DNA from: Bacilli bacterium
GTDB lineage: Bacteria; Bacillota_I; Bacilli_A; RF39; UBA660
DNA length: 64,000 nucleotides
Reading direction: 5' to 3'
NCBI GenBank assembly: GCA_028708945.1
Contig: JAQVXV010000005.1
Coordinates: forward strand, 26,303 to 90,302
Each line of letters begins with the position of its first letter. Position 1 is the first letter of the stretch. Position numbers and translations under genes: made by a program. The notes beneath the pieces are model-generated. The model worked only from the letters and a program-made list of their open reading frames with translations, had not been told where the DNA came from and searched no databases. Below are positions 1-9,277 of this stretch, piece by piece.

Positions 1-642
1 TCGACATTGCACACCAACAACTCACTTAATACTATTGAACGTCTATTAGATATGGAAGTTGAACGTTACTTACTTGCTAGTGCACTTGAAGGAATTATTT
101 CACAAAAGTTAGCAAGAAGATTATGTACAGCTTGTCGTTCTCTAAGAAAAACAAACGAATATGAAAAAAAATTATTTAGAGATGTATTAAATAAAGAAAT
201 AAACGAAGTATATACTGCTGAAGGATGTGAAATCTGTGGCAATGGATATAAAGGCCGTATGGCAATTCATGAAGTTTTAAGAATTAATCAAGAAATCAGA
301 GATGCTATAAGTGAAAATGTTAAAAGAGAAGAACTACGTACATTAGTTTATAAATCCGATGTAACTACTCTACTTCACGACGGTTTAGAAAAAGTTGTAG
401 AAGGATATACAACATTTGAAGAATTATTAAAACTTATTGAATTAGACGATGATGATAATTCTAGTGGTATTCTAGATTTAAAAACTGCTATTGAACAAGA
501 TAATATTGCTAAAGAAAATATGGAAATTAAAAATAACGGAGAACAATCTACACAAAATAGTAACACTACTATTGAACAACCTATTGTAGTTCCTGTTGAA
601 CCTATTGAAAATAATAATCCAATGATGATACCAGGCAACTAA
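1..642 (+). CDS. pilB: Type IV pilus/competence assembly ATPase (PilB/GspE family), C-terminal part
   Basis: The gene enters from the left edge; the frame is open from base 1, so this is the C-terminal third of a cytoplasmic secretion ATPase that powers pseudopilus assembly. The first residues read STLHTNNS, the conserved stretch after the Walker B/His-box region of GspE/PilB. It is followed by the tetracysteine metal-binding signature CTAC (near residue 42) and CEIC (near residue 77) and then GYKGRMAIHEVL. The last ~60 residues are an acidic, Asn/Gln-rich tail without family similarity. The pilD and pilC homologues lie convergently just downstream. Family assignment is firm; whether it serves pili or DNA uptake cannot be read here, although comEA/comEC lie 10 kb away. 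Confidence 0.93.
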   Translation, partial: STLHTNNSLNTIERLLDMEVERYLLASALEGIISQKLARRLCTACRSLRKTNEYEKKLFRDVLNKEINEVYTAEGCEICGNGYKGRMAIHEVLRINQEIRDAISENVKREELRTLVYKSDVTTLLHDGLEKVVEGYTTFEELLKLIELDDDDNSSGILDLKTAIEQDNIAKENMEIKNNGEQSTQNSNTTIEQPIVVPVEPIENNNPMMIPGN

Positions 643-654
643 GATTAAGTAAAT

Positions 655-682
655 AAAAAACAAGAAATATTTCTTGTTTTTT
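655..682. terminator. Bidirectional intrinsic terminator
   Basis: A perfect 28-bp palindrome (A6-CAAGAAAT / ATTTCTTG-T6) sits between the convergent pilB and prepilin peptidase genes. The A-run on one side and T-run on the other let it end transcription from both directions. It overlaps the first base of the peptidase stop codon. Confidence 0.85.
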
Positions 683-1442
683 ATATAATCATTTTTATAA
701 TTGCTGTTATATCAATATGTAATAATAAAACTAGGATTGCGGCTACATTTAAAAATGGTCCAAAAGGAATGTGATGTTCTTTTTTTGTGACTAAAATTAA
801 AGATGCTACTGGTAAGGCAATAAATGATGCTATAAAAATACAAATAATTGCCATTTCCCATCCTAACATAAATCCAAAGAAGAACATTAATTTAATATCT
901 CCACCACCCATTGATTCTTTTTTAAATAGAAAATCACCAACCATTTTAATTAAAAACATAATTATAAAAGCTATAATTCCATTAAAAATAGAATCAAATA
1001 GATATGATAAATCATATATAAAAATAGTTTCTATTATTAATAATATAAGGGTTGTTATTAATACCTCATCAGAAATTATCATATACCCAATATCACTAAC
1101 AAAAATGATCAATAACATTGAGATAAAAGTAATAACTATAATTAATTCTGGTGTAAGACCAAAAGATAAATACGATAAAAGAAAAACTATTCCACAAATT
1201 ATCTCATATAATGGATATACTAAAGACAATTTACAGGCACATTTTCGACATTTACCACCTTGTAATATAAAAGATAAAATAGGAATTAACTCTAAAGGAG
1301 TTAAACGATGATTACAATTATTACAATGAGAAGGAGGAAATACAATCGATTCACCTCTTGGTAATCTATCACCTACTACATTGAAAAATGAACCAAAGAA
1401 TATTCCCGTAATGAAAAATAATATTATAAAATAAATTTCCAT
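681..1442 (-). CDS. comC: Prepilin peptidase (type IV leader peptidase, ComC/PilD)
   Basis: Integral membrane aspartyl protease of 253 aa that cleaves, and in some family members methylates, prepilin-like proteins. The N-terminal membrane segment contains the family motif GSFFNVVGDRLP. It is followed by a cytoplasmic zinc-binding loop with two CxxC pairs (CNNC near residue 40, CRKC near 65). Several hydrophobic segments follow, with the two expected catalytic aspartates: one in VSDIGYMIISDE (near 118) and one in the GGGDIKLM form of the GxGD motif (near 180). The RBS AAGGAGGAAAA precedes the ATG. It lies 9 bp downstream of pilC on the same strand, so the two are probably co-transcribed. Confidence 0.93.
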   Translation of the reverse strand: MEIYFIILFFITGIFFGSFFNVVGDRLPRGESIVFPPSHCNNCNHRLTPLELIPILSFILQGGKCRKCACKLSLVYPLYEIICGIVFLLSYLSFGLTPELIIVITFISMLLIIFVSDIGYMIISDEVLITTLILLIIETIFIYDLSYLFDSIFNGIIAFIIMFLIKMVGDFLFKKESMGGGDIKLMFFFGFMLGWEMAIICIFIASFIALPVASLILVTKKEHHIPFGPFLNVAAILVLLLHIDITAIIKMII

Positions 1443-1451
1443 TTTTCCTCC

Positions 1452-3710
1452 TTAACCAATAGCAGAGTATAATGAGAACATTGGAATAACAATAGATAAT
1501 ACGATAACTCCTACTACCCCAGTTAAAAATATAATAAGCACTGGTTCCATAAATGTCTTCAAACGCCCTACTGCATTAGCATGTAGTTCTTGATAATAAT
1601 CTGATACTTTTTGCATCATTTCTGCTAATTGACCAGTTCTTTCGCCAGTAACAATCATTTCGTAAGCTGGTAAAGGAACAGCCCATTGATCTTTAAATGC
1701 TAAGGAAATTTTTTCTCCTTTAGCTAAATTAGTAATAGTATCTAAAATTATCATCTTAAATATTTCATTAGTGGTCATTTTGTTTAATATTTCCATACTA
1801 TCAGTAATAAATACATTATGTTTTAATAATGATGCGAATGTCTTTGTAAACATTGTTATTTCATTATAGATTATAATATTATCAACTACCGGAGTATGCA
1901 TCAATAACCATTGAATTAAACTTCTAAACAATTGAACATTTCGATATAAATAAGCAAATATTAATATAACAATAATTGCTATTATGAAAATCATTATTAG
2001 GTTACCCTTTAAGAAATCACTTAGACCTAATACTATTAAAGTAAATTTAGGAATTGAGTTAGGATCTATAGATTCATAAATATTTACAAATTTAGGTATA
2101 ACATATACCATAATAAATGTTACGACTGCTATAGAAATAACAAATATTATTGCTGGATATGTCATAGCCGTAATCATCTGTTTTCTTGTTTTATCACTTT
2201 GAGTATAGTATTCTTCCATGTCATCTAATGCTTCTGGTAGAGAACCTGTCATTTCAGATGCTTTAACCATATTTATTAATAACTTTGGAAATACATTGCC
2301 TCTTTTTTCTAAAGCTTCACTGAAGTTATCACCCATTGTTAAGTCATAAATAAGCGATTTAAACATCTTTTGATGTTGTCTTTTCTTATATTGATGACTA
2401 AGTATTCTTAAAGCTTCTACTAAAGTAATACCAGCTTTTAAGTATGTTGATAGTTGTGCTAAAAAGAAGATTAAATCTTTGCTCTTCATTTTAAATCTAC
2501 TTATATTGCTACTACCATATAGGAATTGAATCCAATTTGAAGTTTTAATACTATATACTTCATATCCTTCACTTAACAAGAATGAGTGAACTTCTACTTT
2601 TGAGAATGCTTCAAAGGTATCTTTTACTAATTTTCCTTCTGGACTTTTACCAACAAATTCATATACTCTCTTTTTATCACTTTTTTCAGCATCATCGCCT
2701 TCAAAATTAATAAGTAAAGATTCACGACTGATTTCTTCTTTATTTTTTGCATTTTTAACAAATGCAGAACTGTTATATTTCCTTACAAAATATTCTTTAA
2801 TTTTTTTAGGAATACCCATTAATACTTTTAAGAAGTCATTTATATAATCGGCTAATTTTTTTCTTTCGATTTTTACATTTTCGTTAACATAACTATTTCG
2901 TTCTTTTTCTTTTTTCTTACGAATTTTTGCTTCTTTTTTAGCCTCTAATAAAGTTTTCTTTAAATCTGCTTTTCTTTCTTTTTTTTCAATCTCATATTGT
3001 AATCTTACTCTTTGTCTTTCTTCTTTGATTTTATTATTCAACACATTATTTCTTAATCTCTTTTTCTTAGCCTTGAATGAATATTCAACACTTATGTTGT
3101 ATATATAAGGTATTAAGATAAAGATAAACGCAATTCCTTTGAATACATACTTTACAAACAAATAAACAAAATATGAAATAGTTTTAAAACCTTTAAAAGT
3201 ATATTTCATAAAATTTATAATTTTATTAAAAATATACTTCAAGGCAACATATATGCTTTTAAATATATATTTTAAAGTAGTATAAATACCTTTAATTACA
3301 TATTTTAAAGTAGTATAGATACCTTTAATTACATATTTAATTAATAAATATACTCCCATAAAAGAGTATTTAATCAATTTATAAAGTAATTCAAATATGT
3401 ATTTTATAATTTTATATATGTACATAATAATATTTTTAATGATTAAATAAGTAAATATACCTATCATTTTAAAAGTAGTATAAATACCTAACAAAACATA
3501 CTTAATTCCTTTTAATATTAGCATTAGTAACTTATATGAATAAATTCCTATATATTTAATAATAGTTACTATAAATAGACCTGTTTTTTTTAATACAAAA
3601 ACAGTGCCAGAGGCAATTTTGCGTACAAAAAAGACAATAGCATTTATTATCCACGCTATAGTTTTATAAACTAATATACTAGGCACTAATAATATTGGCT
3701 TATTTTTCAT
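1452..3710 (-). CDS. pilC: Type IV pilus inner-membrane platform protein PilC/GspF with a long N-terminal extension
   Basis: The C-terminal half (from about residue 405) holds two T2SSF domains. Each has a four-helix bundle and a membrane segment; the first contains KAGITLVEAL and GSLPEAL, the second KHNVFITDS and GERTGQLAEMM. This platform works with the PilB ATPase. PilC proteins are usually about 400 aa; this one is ~750. The first ~215 residues are a run of hydrophobic/Lys/Tyr segments with an 11-residue period (IYTTLKY and variants), followed by a highly basic helical stretch (about 215-290). I start at the ATG at 3710, preceded by TAGGG; a TTG two codons upstream is also possible. Confidence 0.9.
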   Translation of the reverse strand: MKNKPILLVPSILVYKTIAWIINAIVFFVRKIASGTVFVLKKTGLFIVTIIKYIGIYSYKLLMLILKGIKYVLLGIYTTFKMIGIFTYLIIKNIIMYIYKIIKYIFELLYKLIKYSFMGVYLLIKYVIKGIYTTLKYVIKGIYTTLKYIFKSIYVALKYIFNKIINFMKYTFKGFKTISYFVYLFVKYVFKGIAFIFILIPYIYNISVEYSFKAKKKRLRNNVLNNKIKEERQRVRLQYEIEKKERKADLKKTLLEAKKEAKIRKKKEKERNSYVNENVKIERKKLADYINDFLKVLMGIPKKIKEYFVRKYNSSAFVKNAKNKEEISRESLLINFEGDDAEKSDKKRVYEFVGKSPEGKLVKDTFEAFSKVEVHSFLLSEGYEVYSIKTSNWIQFLYGSSNISRFKMKSKDLIFFLAQLSTYLKAGITLVEALRILSHQYKKRQHQKMFKSLIYDLTMGDNFSEALEKRGNVFPKLLINMVKASEMTGSLPEALDDMEEYYTQSDKTRKQMITAMTYPAIIFVISIAVVTFIMVYVIPKFVNIYESIDPNSIPKFTLIVLGLSDFLKGNLIMIFIIAIIVILIFAYLYRNVQLFRSLIQWLLMHTPVVDNIIIYNEITMFTKTFASLLKHNVFITDSMEILNKMTTNEIFKMIILDTITNLAKGEKISLAFKDQWAVPLPAYEMIVTGERTGQLAEMMQKVSDYYQELHANAVGRLKTFMEPVLIIFLTGVVGVIVLSIVIPMFSLYSAIG
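3267..3338 (-). repeat. 33-bp tandem repeat inside the pilC 5' extension
   Basis: Two copies of a 33-bp unit starting at 3267 and 3300 differ at one or two positions. They encode two consecutive 11-residue units of the KGIYTTLKYVI type. Weaker, diverged copies of the same period continue on both sides, so the extension seems to have grown by in-frame duplication. Confidence 0.8.
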
Positions 3711-3824
3711 GCACAACCCTACCGTCTATACTTATTATATACTAGAATAATTATAACATAATAATTGTCAAAATAAAACTATTTTTCTTTTTTTTCATAT
3801 AATATTCTAGAAAGGATTATTCTT

Positions 3825-4142
3825 ATGAATTATTATTATCCATTTTTTAATCAAAATCCGTATCAAGGATTAATAGGAAGAACATCTTTGAAAAAATTAT
3901 TTGGTGGTTTAAATTTTAGTTCGATATTAAATGGAACTCAGAAAACATTAGGAATAGTAAATCAAGCGATTCCTTTAATAAAGCAAGTATCTCCAATTAT
4001 AAACAATGCTAAGACAATGTTTCGCGTAATGGACGAATTCAAAAAAGATGACGCTTTAGAAAGTAAACAAAAAGTAAATCAAACGACAACTACAAATGTT
4101 GAACAAAAAACCTATTCAAATAATCCCACTTTTTTCCTTTAA
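3825..4142 (+). CDS. YqfQ/VrrA-like small protein
   Basis: A 105-aa protein with RBS AGAAAGGA 7 nt before the ATG. The centre (residues ~38-72: QKTLGIVNQAIPLIKQVSPIIN and the helix after it) resembles the conserved core of the Bacillus YqfQ/VrrA family, whose function is poorly known. The N-terminus is rich in Tyr/Asn/Phe and the C-terminus in Thr/Asn, both low complexity. The neighbourhood supports the call: in Bacillus yqfQ lies near trmK (yqfN), sigA and dnaG, and here it is convergent with trmK. No signal peptide or clear membrane segment is visible. It is transcribed alone and ends in a shared hairpin. Confidence 0.6.
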   Translation: MNYYYPFFNQNPYQGLIGRTSLKKLFGGLNFSSILNGTQKTLGIVNQAIPLIKQVSPIINNAKTMFRVMDEFKKDDALESKQKVNQTTTTNVEQKTYSNNPTFFL

Positions 4143-4167
4143 AATATTGTTTTAACAATATTTTTTT
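4142..4167. terminator. Terminator shared by yqfQ-like gene and trmK
   Basis: The inverted repeat AATATTGTT/AACAATATT with a 2-nt loop is followed by a T-run on the plus strand. The trmK stop codon lies inside the stem, so the hairpin also forms at the end of the leftward transcript. Confidence 0.75.
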
Positions 4168-4784
4168 AATTTGAATAAATAATAATTTAAGATGATTTTT
4201 TTGGTTATCTTTTTATTTTTTTTAGATACATAACTATATTTTTTATATAAGTGTTTTTTATATTCTAAGTTAGTATCTTTTAAAATATAAGGCCCAAAAA
4301 AATATTCATAATTACGATATTTTTTATTACCTTTTATAAACTCAATTATGACATAATACTTTTTTTTCTCATAAACAAAGACTTCGTTTTTTATTTCAAA
4401 TCCCATTTTGTTCATTTTCTTCCTTAATTCATATTGATTGTTGTTAGCCTGAATTATACATTTAGATACATTAGCTCTTGCAATTATTTTAAGTATAGAA
4501 CTAGTTCCCATTCCTGAAATAATAACATAATCTACACTATCTAAATTAATATTATCTAATCCGTTTGTACAAATTAAAGAAATTTTTTGAGTTAACTTTG
4601 CTTTTTTAAAATTTTCTTTAGTTTTTTTTATACAATTAACATTTATATCAGTTGCAATACAATTTACTTTTTTTACTAAAGTTAAGTAAATATCTAATAG
4701 CCCATGATCACAACCGACATCAACTATACTAGATTCATTTGGGACCATATTAGCAATTGTCATTAACCTCTTCGATAATTTCAT
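4152..4784 (-). CDS. trmK: tRNA (adenine(22)-N(1))-methyltransferase TrmK
   Basis: SAM-dependent methyltransferase of 210 aa that makes m1A22 in the D-loop of tRNAs. Motif I is VDVGCDHGLL (residues ~22-31), the acidic end of strand 2 is ATDIN, and the family-typical ISGMGTSSI loop follows (near 88-97). The C-terminus is a lysine-rich helical tail. Length and the order sigA-trmK match the Bacillus family (YqfN). The start codon overlaps the sigA stop by one base (TAATG), implying translational coupling. Confidence 0.9.
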   Translation of the reverse strand: MKLSKRLMTIANMVPNESSIVDVGCDHGLLDIYLTLVKKVNCIATDINVNCIKKTKENFKKAKLTQKISLICTNGLDNINLDSVDYVIISGMGTSSILKIIARANVSKCIIQANNNQYELRKKMNKMGFEIKNEVFVYEKKKYYVIIEFIKGNKKYRNYEYFFGPYILKDTNLEYKKHLYKKYSYVSKKNKKITKKIILNYYLFKLKKYC

Positions 4785-5872
4785 TAATCACCTAAATAGT
4801 CTTTTAATTTTCTCGAACGTGATGGATGTCTTAATTTTCTTAATGCTTTAGCTTCTATTTGTCTTATTCTTTCTCGAGTTACACCAAATAATTGTCCAAC
4901 TTCTTCAAGTGTTCTACTCTTTCCATCTTCTAGTCCAAAACGTAGACGAATTACCTTTTCTTCTCTTTCAGTTAATGTTAATAAAACTTCTGATATCTCA
5001 TCTTTTAAAAGTTCGTTTGTTGCATATTCTTCTGGACTTAAGTTTCTCTCATCTTTTATAAAATCTCCTAAATGAGAATCATCTTCTTCACCAATTGGCG
5101 TTTCTAAACTTACTGGTTCTTGTGATATTTTGTAAATTTCATGAATTTTTTCAATCGAAATATTCATTTTTTTAGCTAGTTCTTCTTCTGATGGTTCACG
5201 ATTTAATTCTAGAGTCATTTGCCTTTGAACACGTGCTAGTTTATTGATTGTTTCAACCATATGAACTGGAACTCTAATCGTTCTTGCTTGATCTGCTATA
5301 GCTCTTGTAATTGCTTGTCTAATCCACCAAGTAGCATATGTTGAAAATTTATATCCTTTTGATACATCAAATTTTTCAACAGACTTCATTAAACCAATGT
5401 TACCTTCTTGAATTAAGTCTAAAAATAACATTCCTCGACCAACGTATCTTTTAGCAATACTTACAACTAAACGAAGATTTGCCTCTGCTAATAAAGCTTT
5501 AGCTTCTAAATCTCCATTTTCAATACGTGTTGCTAAATCTAGTTCCTCATCCATTGTTAATAATTTAATTTTTCCAATTTCCTTTAAGTACATACGAACT
5601 GGATCGTTTATTGTTAAATCTTTAGTAAGTGTCATATCATCTAACATAATTTTATCTACTGAAGATACTCCGCCGCTTTGCGTTTCTTCTTCTGAAACAA
5701 TAGCAATATTGTTTTCATTAAAAAGATTATATAATTCATCTAATGAATCACTATCTAAATCTAATCCTTTTAATTGGGCTGCTAATTGCTCATAAGTTAT
5801 TACTCCATTTTCTTTACCTATTTTAATTAATTCTTCTTTTCTTTCATCAAATGATTTAATTTCATTTACCAT
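4784..5872 (-). CDS. sigA: Primary RNA polymerase sigma factor SigA (RpoD)
   Basis: The housekeeping sigma factor (362 aa, close to the Bacillus length). Region 1.1 is at the N-terminus. Region 1.2 includes [11 protein letters not shown]. Region 2 contains [27 protein letters not shown] and the -10-binding stretch [15 protein letters not shown]. Region 3 and the region 4 helix-turn-helix ([19 protein letters not shown]) complete it. It lies between dnaG and trmK with 1-nt TAATG overlaps on both sides, the macromolecular synthesis operon arrangement. The promoters proposed elsewhere in this window are of the type this factor recognises. Confidence 0.98.
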   Translation of the reverse strand: MVNEIKSFDERKEELIKIGKENGVITYEQLAAQLKGLDLDSDSLDELYNLFNENNIAIVSEEETQSGGVSSVDKIMLDDMTLTKDLTINDPVRMYLKEIGKIKLLTMDEELDLATRIENGDLEAKALLAEANLRLVVSIAKRYVGRGMLFLDLIQEGNIGLMKSVEKFDVSKGYKFSTYATWWIRQAITRAIADQARTIRVPVHMVETINKLARVQRQMTLELNREPSEEELAKKMNISIEKIHEIYKISQEPVSLETPIGEEDDSHLGDFIKDERNLSPEEYATNELLKDEISEVLLTLTEREEKVIRLRFGLEDGKSRTLEEVGQLFGVTRERIRQIEAKALRKLRHPSRSRKLKDYLGD

Positions 5873-7605
5873 TAATATTCACCTTTTCTAATCTTTAATA
5901 TTTCTTCAGCTATTTCTGCTTTTGACTTTTGACCATTTGTTGTAAAAACTTTATTTTTTAGAGCATCAACATTATTTAAAGTATTGTATTCATTGATTGC
6001 ATTTATATAATCTTCAATTTCTTCTTCACTATATTTTTCTTTTAATTCCATTGATAGTATTTCTGATAATGTCTTAATCTTTTCATCATCAGACAAAATT
6101 TTATTCATAAAATCAGAAACATTTATATAATTATAATCATCATAGAAAAATCTTATATCATTTGCTAAATTGCGATATCTATCAATTGGCATATGTGTTA
6201 CTTTTTTCTTATACATTAAAATTACATTTTTATCGATTAACATATAATATATTAATTTTTTTTGTGCTTCATCATATTTTGAATTTATGACTTTTTGTTT
6301 GGGTAAAATATCTTTAATTACCTTCTTTTCGGTTGATTTTAATTTACTTTTTATAAACTCAACTTCTAAGTTAGATTCCTTTGATAATTTGTTAATTGAA
6401 ATCTCTCTTTGAACATCATCTTCAACTTGTTTTAAATCTTCAATAATTAAATTAACATACTTTGCAAGTTCAACACTATCGTTTAAATTGTAAATTTCTT
6501 TTAAGTAATTAAATTTATAATCAATATAACTTATTGGGTTTTCAGACTTTGATTTAAATTTTTCCTTACCATATTTTCTTATGTAATCATCAGGATCTAA
6601 TCCTTCTTCTAAAGATATAATCTTTGGCATAATATCATTTTTAATCAATTCATTAGAACAGGTTAAAGTGGCATTTATACCAGCTTTATCACCGTCGAAA
6701 CATAATATAACTTCTTTACTTAATTTTTTTAATTTTCGAATATGTTCTTTAGTTAAAGCTGTTCCCATTGTCGCAACAACATTATTTACTTCTGCTAAAG
6801 AACAAGAAATTACATCAAAAAAACCTTCAGTAATAATTATTTTCCCTTGTTTTTTTATAAATTCTTTCGCTCTATTTAAATTATAGAGCAACTCACTTTT
6901 TTTAAATATATCTGAAGTTTGTGAATTTATATATTTATTAGGATCATTTTTATCTAAACTTCGACCACTAAAACCAACAACTTGTCCATTATCATCCTCA
7001 ATTGGAATCATGATACGATTTCTATACATATCATAAAATCCATTGTTCTCTGATACCAATCCACTTTTTAATAAATCTTTATATTTATATGATTTATTAA
7101 CTAAATATTTTGTTAAAACATCTTTTCTGTTTATCGCTAAACCAATACCAAATTTTTTTATTGTATCTTCATCGATTCCTCTGTTTAAAAGATAATCTCG
7201 TGATGGCCTACCTTCAACTGTAAATATGCTATTTTGATATAATTTTAAAGCATCATCGTATATTTTAAAAAAAATATTTTCTTTTTTAACTGCTTTATAA
7301 TTTGAAAGTCCAATGTCAATACCAGACATCTCAGAACATTTTCTTAAAGCTTCTAAAAATCCGATTTCTTCTTTTTTCATTATAAAACTTATAACATTTC
7401 CAGTAATAGGTGGTTCACAACCAAAACAATGAAATATTTGTTTTTCTTTAGAGACTACAAAACTAGGTGTTTTTTCTTCATGAAATGGACATAATCCAAA
7501 ATAATTATTTCCTCTAGGCGCTAAATCAAGATAATTAGATATGACATCTACAATATCTAAATTCTTACACACTTCATTAATTAAACTTTGTTCTATCTTA
7601 ACCAT
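5872..7605 (-). CDS. dnaG: DNA primase DnaG
   Basis: Makes RNA primers at the replication fork. The N-terminal CHC2 zinc finger has [11 protein letters not shown] (near residues 38-48) and HCFGC (near 59-63). It is followed by a two-residue longer loop (EPPITGN) than the usual GAGGN. The TOPRIM core contains [12 protein letters not shown] and CFDGDKAG. The C-terminal helicase-binding region is divergent. I choose the ATG at 7605 (MVKIEQS), preceded by AGAGGG; a frame extension ten codons upstream lacks a ribosome site and family similarity. The stop overlaps sigA by one base. Confidence 0.95.
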   Translation of the reverse strand: MVKIEQSLINEVCKNLDIVDVISNYLDLAPRGNNYFGLCPFHEEKTPSFVVSKEKQIFHCFGCEPPITGNVISFIMKKEEIGFLEALRKCSEMSGIDIGLSNYKAVKKENIFFKIYDDALKLYQNSIFTVEGRPSRDYLLNRGIDEDTIKKFGIGLAINRKDVLTKYLVNKSYKYKDLLKSGLVSENNGFYDMYRNRIMIPIEDDNGQVVGFSGRSLDKNDPNKYINSQTSDIFKKSELLYNLNRAKEFIKKQGKIIITEGFFDVISCSLAEVNNVVATMGTALTKEHIRKLKKLSKEVILCFDGDKAGINATLTCSNELIKNDIMPKIISLEEGLDPDDYIRKYGKEKFKSKSENPISYIDYKFNYLKEIYNLNDSVELAKYVNLIIEDLKQVEDDVQREISINKLSKESNLEVEFIKSKLKSTEKKVIKDILPKQKVINSKYDEAQKKLIYYMLIDKNVILMYKKKVTHMPIDRYRNLANDIRFFYDDYNYINVSDFMNKILSDDEKIKTLSEILSMELKEKYSEEEIEDYINAINEYNTLNNVDALKNKVFTTNGQKSKAEIAEEILKIRKGEY

Positions 7606-7724
7606 ATATATCCCTCTAATAAGTATATACCCCATCTTTCTTGCTTTTCCTTTTTTTTGACATAATTTTTAAAAAAAGTTTTTTTGTCATACTTTTGAGC
7701 ATAATATTTAGAAAGGTGGTAAAT

Positions 7725-8261
7725 ATGAATTTAAAGTTTTTTAAATTATTAAATGTTTTACTTATTTTTGTTTTATTCTTCCCTTTTCATTATGGATACG
7801 ATGTTTTCCCTAATTCTTTAAGCGCTATTTTTTTCCCAGTTAATGAAAGTATTTGGGAACATATGAAACTAATATTCACTACTTTCATGATATATGGAAT
7901 ATTAGAATATATTATCTATAATAAATACAAAGTTAAAGTGAATAATTTTTTATTCGGAACTCTCTTAAGTACTTTATCTTGTATAATTATATTTTTGGCA
8001 ATATTTTTACCAATCTACTATAAAATAGGTGAAAATTTATATATAACGCTTTCAATATTATTTGTTTCAATCATTTTTGCTCAAATTATTAGTTATATAA
8101 TAATTAAAAAAGACAATATTAAATTTCTTAATATTATCTCTTTTATAATTATAATTATTTGTTATGTTGTTTTTGGATATTTTAATTATTATCCAATTAA
8201 AAATGATTTTTTTTATGATCCTATAGAGGAAAAATATGGAATAAACACTTATGTTCTTTAA
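7725..8261 (+). CDS. DUF6512-like integral membrane protein
   Basis: A 178-aa hydrophobic protein with about five membrane segments. The stretch NESIWEHMKLIF (near residues 36-47), on the loop after the first segment, is what I associate with the DUF6512 family; its function is unknown. The ATG at 7725 has RBS GAAAGGTGG; an in-frame extension to 7641 has none. The last codons overlap the 3' end of the convergent gene by 4 bp, and no terminator is visible between the two. It sits alone in its orientation, so context gives no functional clue. Confidence 0.65.
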   Translation: MNLKFFKLLNVLLIFVLFFPFHYGYDVFPNSLSAIFFPVNESIWEHMKLIFTTFMIYGILEYIIYNKYKVKVNNFLFGTLLSTLSCIIIFLAIFLPIYYKIGENLYITLSILFVSIIFAQIISYIIIKKDNIKFLNIISFIIIIICYVVFGYFNYYPIKNDFFYDPIEEKYGINTYVL

Positions 8262-9277
8262 TCTGTAAAGTATGCAAAAGCATTTACTAATCCACGTCCC
8301 TCACCTAATACATCACCATCGCTACTTCGTGCAATGTTTAATAATTTACCTTTTTCAACTAATTGAGTAGATGCACCACCATCTAAATTAGCCGCATTAT
8401 AGGCACCATATAATTCTAATGTTTTGATTACTTCGTCTAACGTAGGACCACAATAGAAAACCCTACAAGCATTTACTACTAAAAATAAAACAACTCCATC
8501 TTTTCTTTGAGCAATTGTGGTGCGAGCAGCATTTCCAAATCCACCATCGCCAACCTTTTGCATTGACTTTCCATTTACAATTAAGTAAGGAAACCACTCA
8601 ACTGCATCTCTTATTCCCATTTCTAAGGCTTCTACTCCAGTAGCTCTTGTTAAAACAAGTTTATTATCTTTATTAAATCCAATAAGATTTCCTTTTTTTG
8701 AAGAGTTGCTTGACGAGATAATTTCACCATTTTTTATAACATGTCCCATAGGAATATTTGTAGAAAAATCTCTACTATCTCTAAAATTTCCGCCACCTGT
8801 TATACAAATAGTTGCTCCATGTCTTGAGCACATATATTTTAATTTTTCAGGATAAGTTCCCTGAACTCCCATATTTTTTGATTCTATTAACTTAACCTTT
8901 GATGGATCATATATAACCGCCATAATAGCATCATAATTACCAACTTTTGTTTTAATGATTTTATAGTCTTCATTTCCGGAATCTCTTGTTAATACTTCCT
9001 CATCATATTTATTATCATATGATTCTTTAGGTTTTGTATCAATTACAATTTCATCTAAATTTACTTCCTCTTTTATTGGAACATAGTAATTTGCATTCAT
9101 TACATCATAAATCATTTGATCCGAATAAAATATATAGGCTAAATATCGATGTGTCATCGTATTCATAGCAGTGTTTATATACCAAACCCGAAAATTAGAA
9201 ATTGGCCCATAGAATAAGAGAAAACCAAGAAGTGCTAAAATATCTAATATTATTATTATAATTGTTTTCTTTTTCAT
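8258..9277 (-). CDS. Membrane-anchored phosphodiester glycosidase family protein (NAGPA domain)
   Basis: 339 aa with an N-terminal membrane anchor (residues 5-25) and an extracytoplasmic NAGPA/DUF2233 domain from about 105 to the end. Typical features are ITGGGNFRD (near 161), the glycine-rich GDGGFGNAARTTIAQ (near 247) and NLDGGASTQLV near the C-terminus. Family members act on phosphodiester-linked sugars of glycans or wall polymers; the substrate here cannot be read. It overlaps the upstream membrane protein gene by ATGA and is therefore translationally coupled to it, so the two probably act together at the cell surface. Confidence 0.85.
   Translation of the reverse strand: MKKKTIIIIILDILALLGFLLFYGPISNFRVWYINTAMNTMTHRYLAYIFYSDQMIYDVMNANYYVPIKEEVNLDEIVIDTKPKESYDNKYDEEVLTRDSGNEDYKIIKTKVGNYDAIMAVIYDPSKVKLIESKNMGVQGTYPEKLKYMCSRHGATICITGGGNFRDSRDFSTNIPMGHVIKNGEIISSSNSSKKGNLIGFNKDNKLVLTRATGVEALEMGIRDAVEWFPYLIVNGKSMQKVGDGGFGNAARTTIAQRKDGVVLFLVVNACRVFYCGPTLDEVIKTLELYGAYNAANLDGGASTQLVEKGKLLNIARSSDGDVLGEGRGLVNAFAYFTD

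Noticed and set aside
787..1311. 174-codon plus-strand reading frame
   Set aside because: Lies opposite the prepilin peptidase gene; no ribosome site or family similarity, low-complexity Ile/Asn/Lys content.
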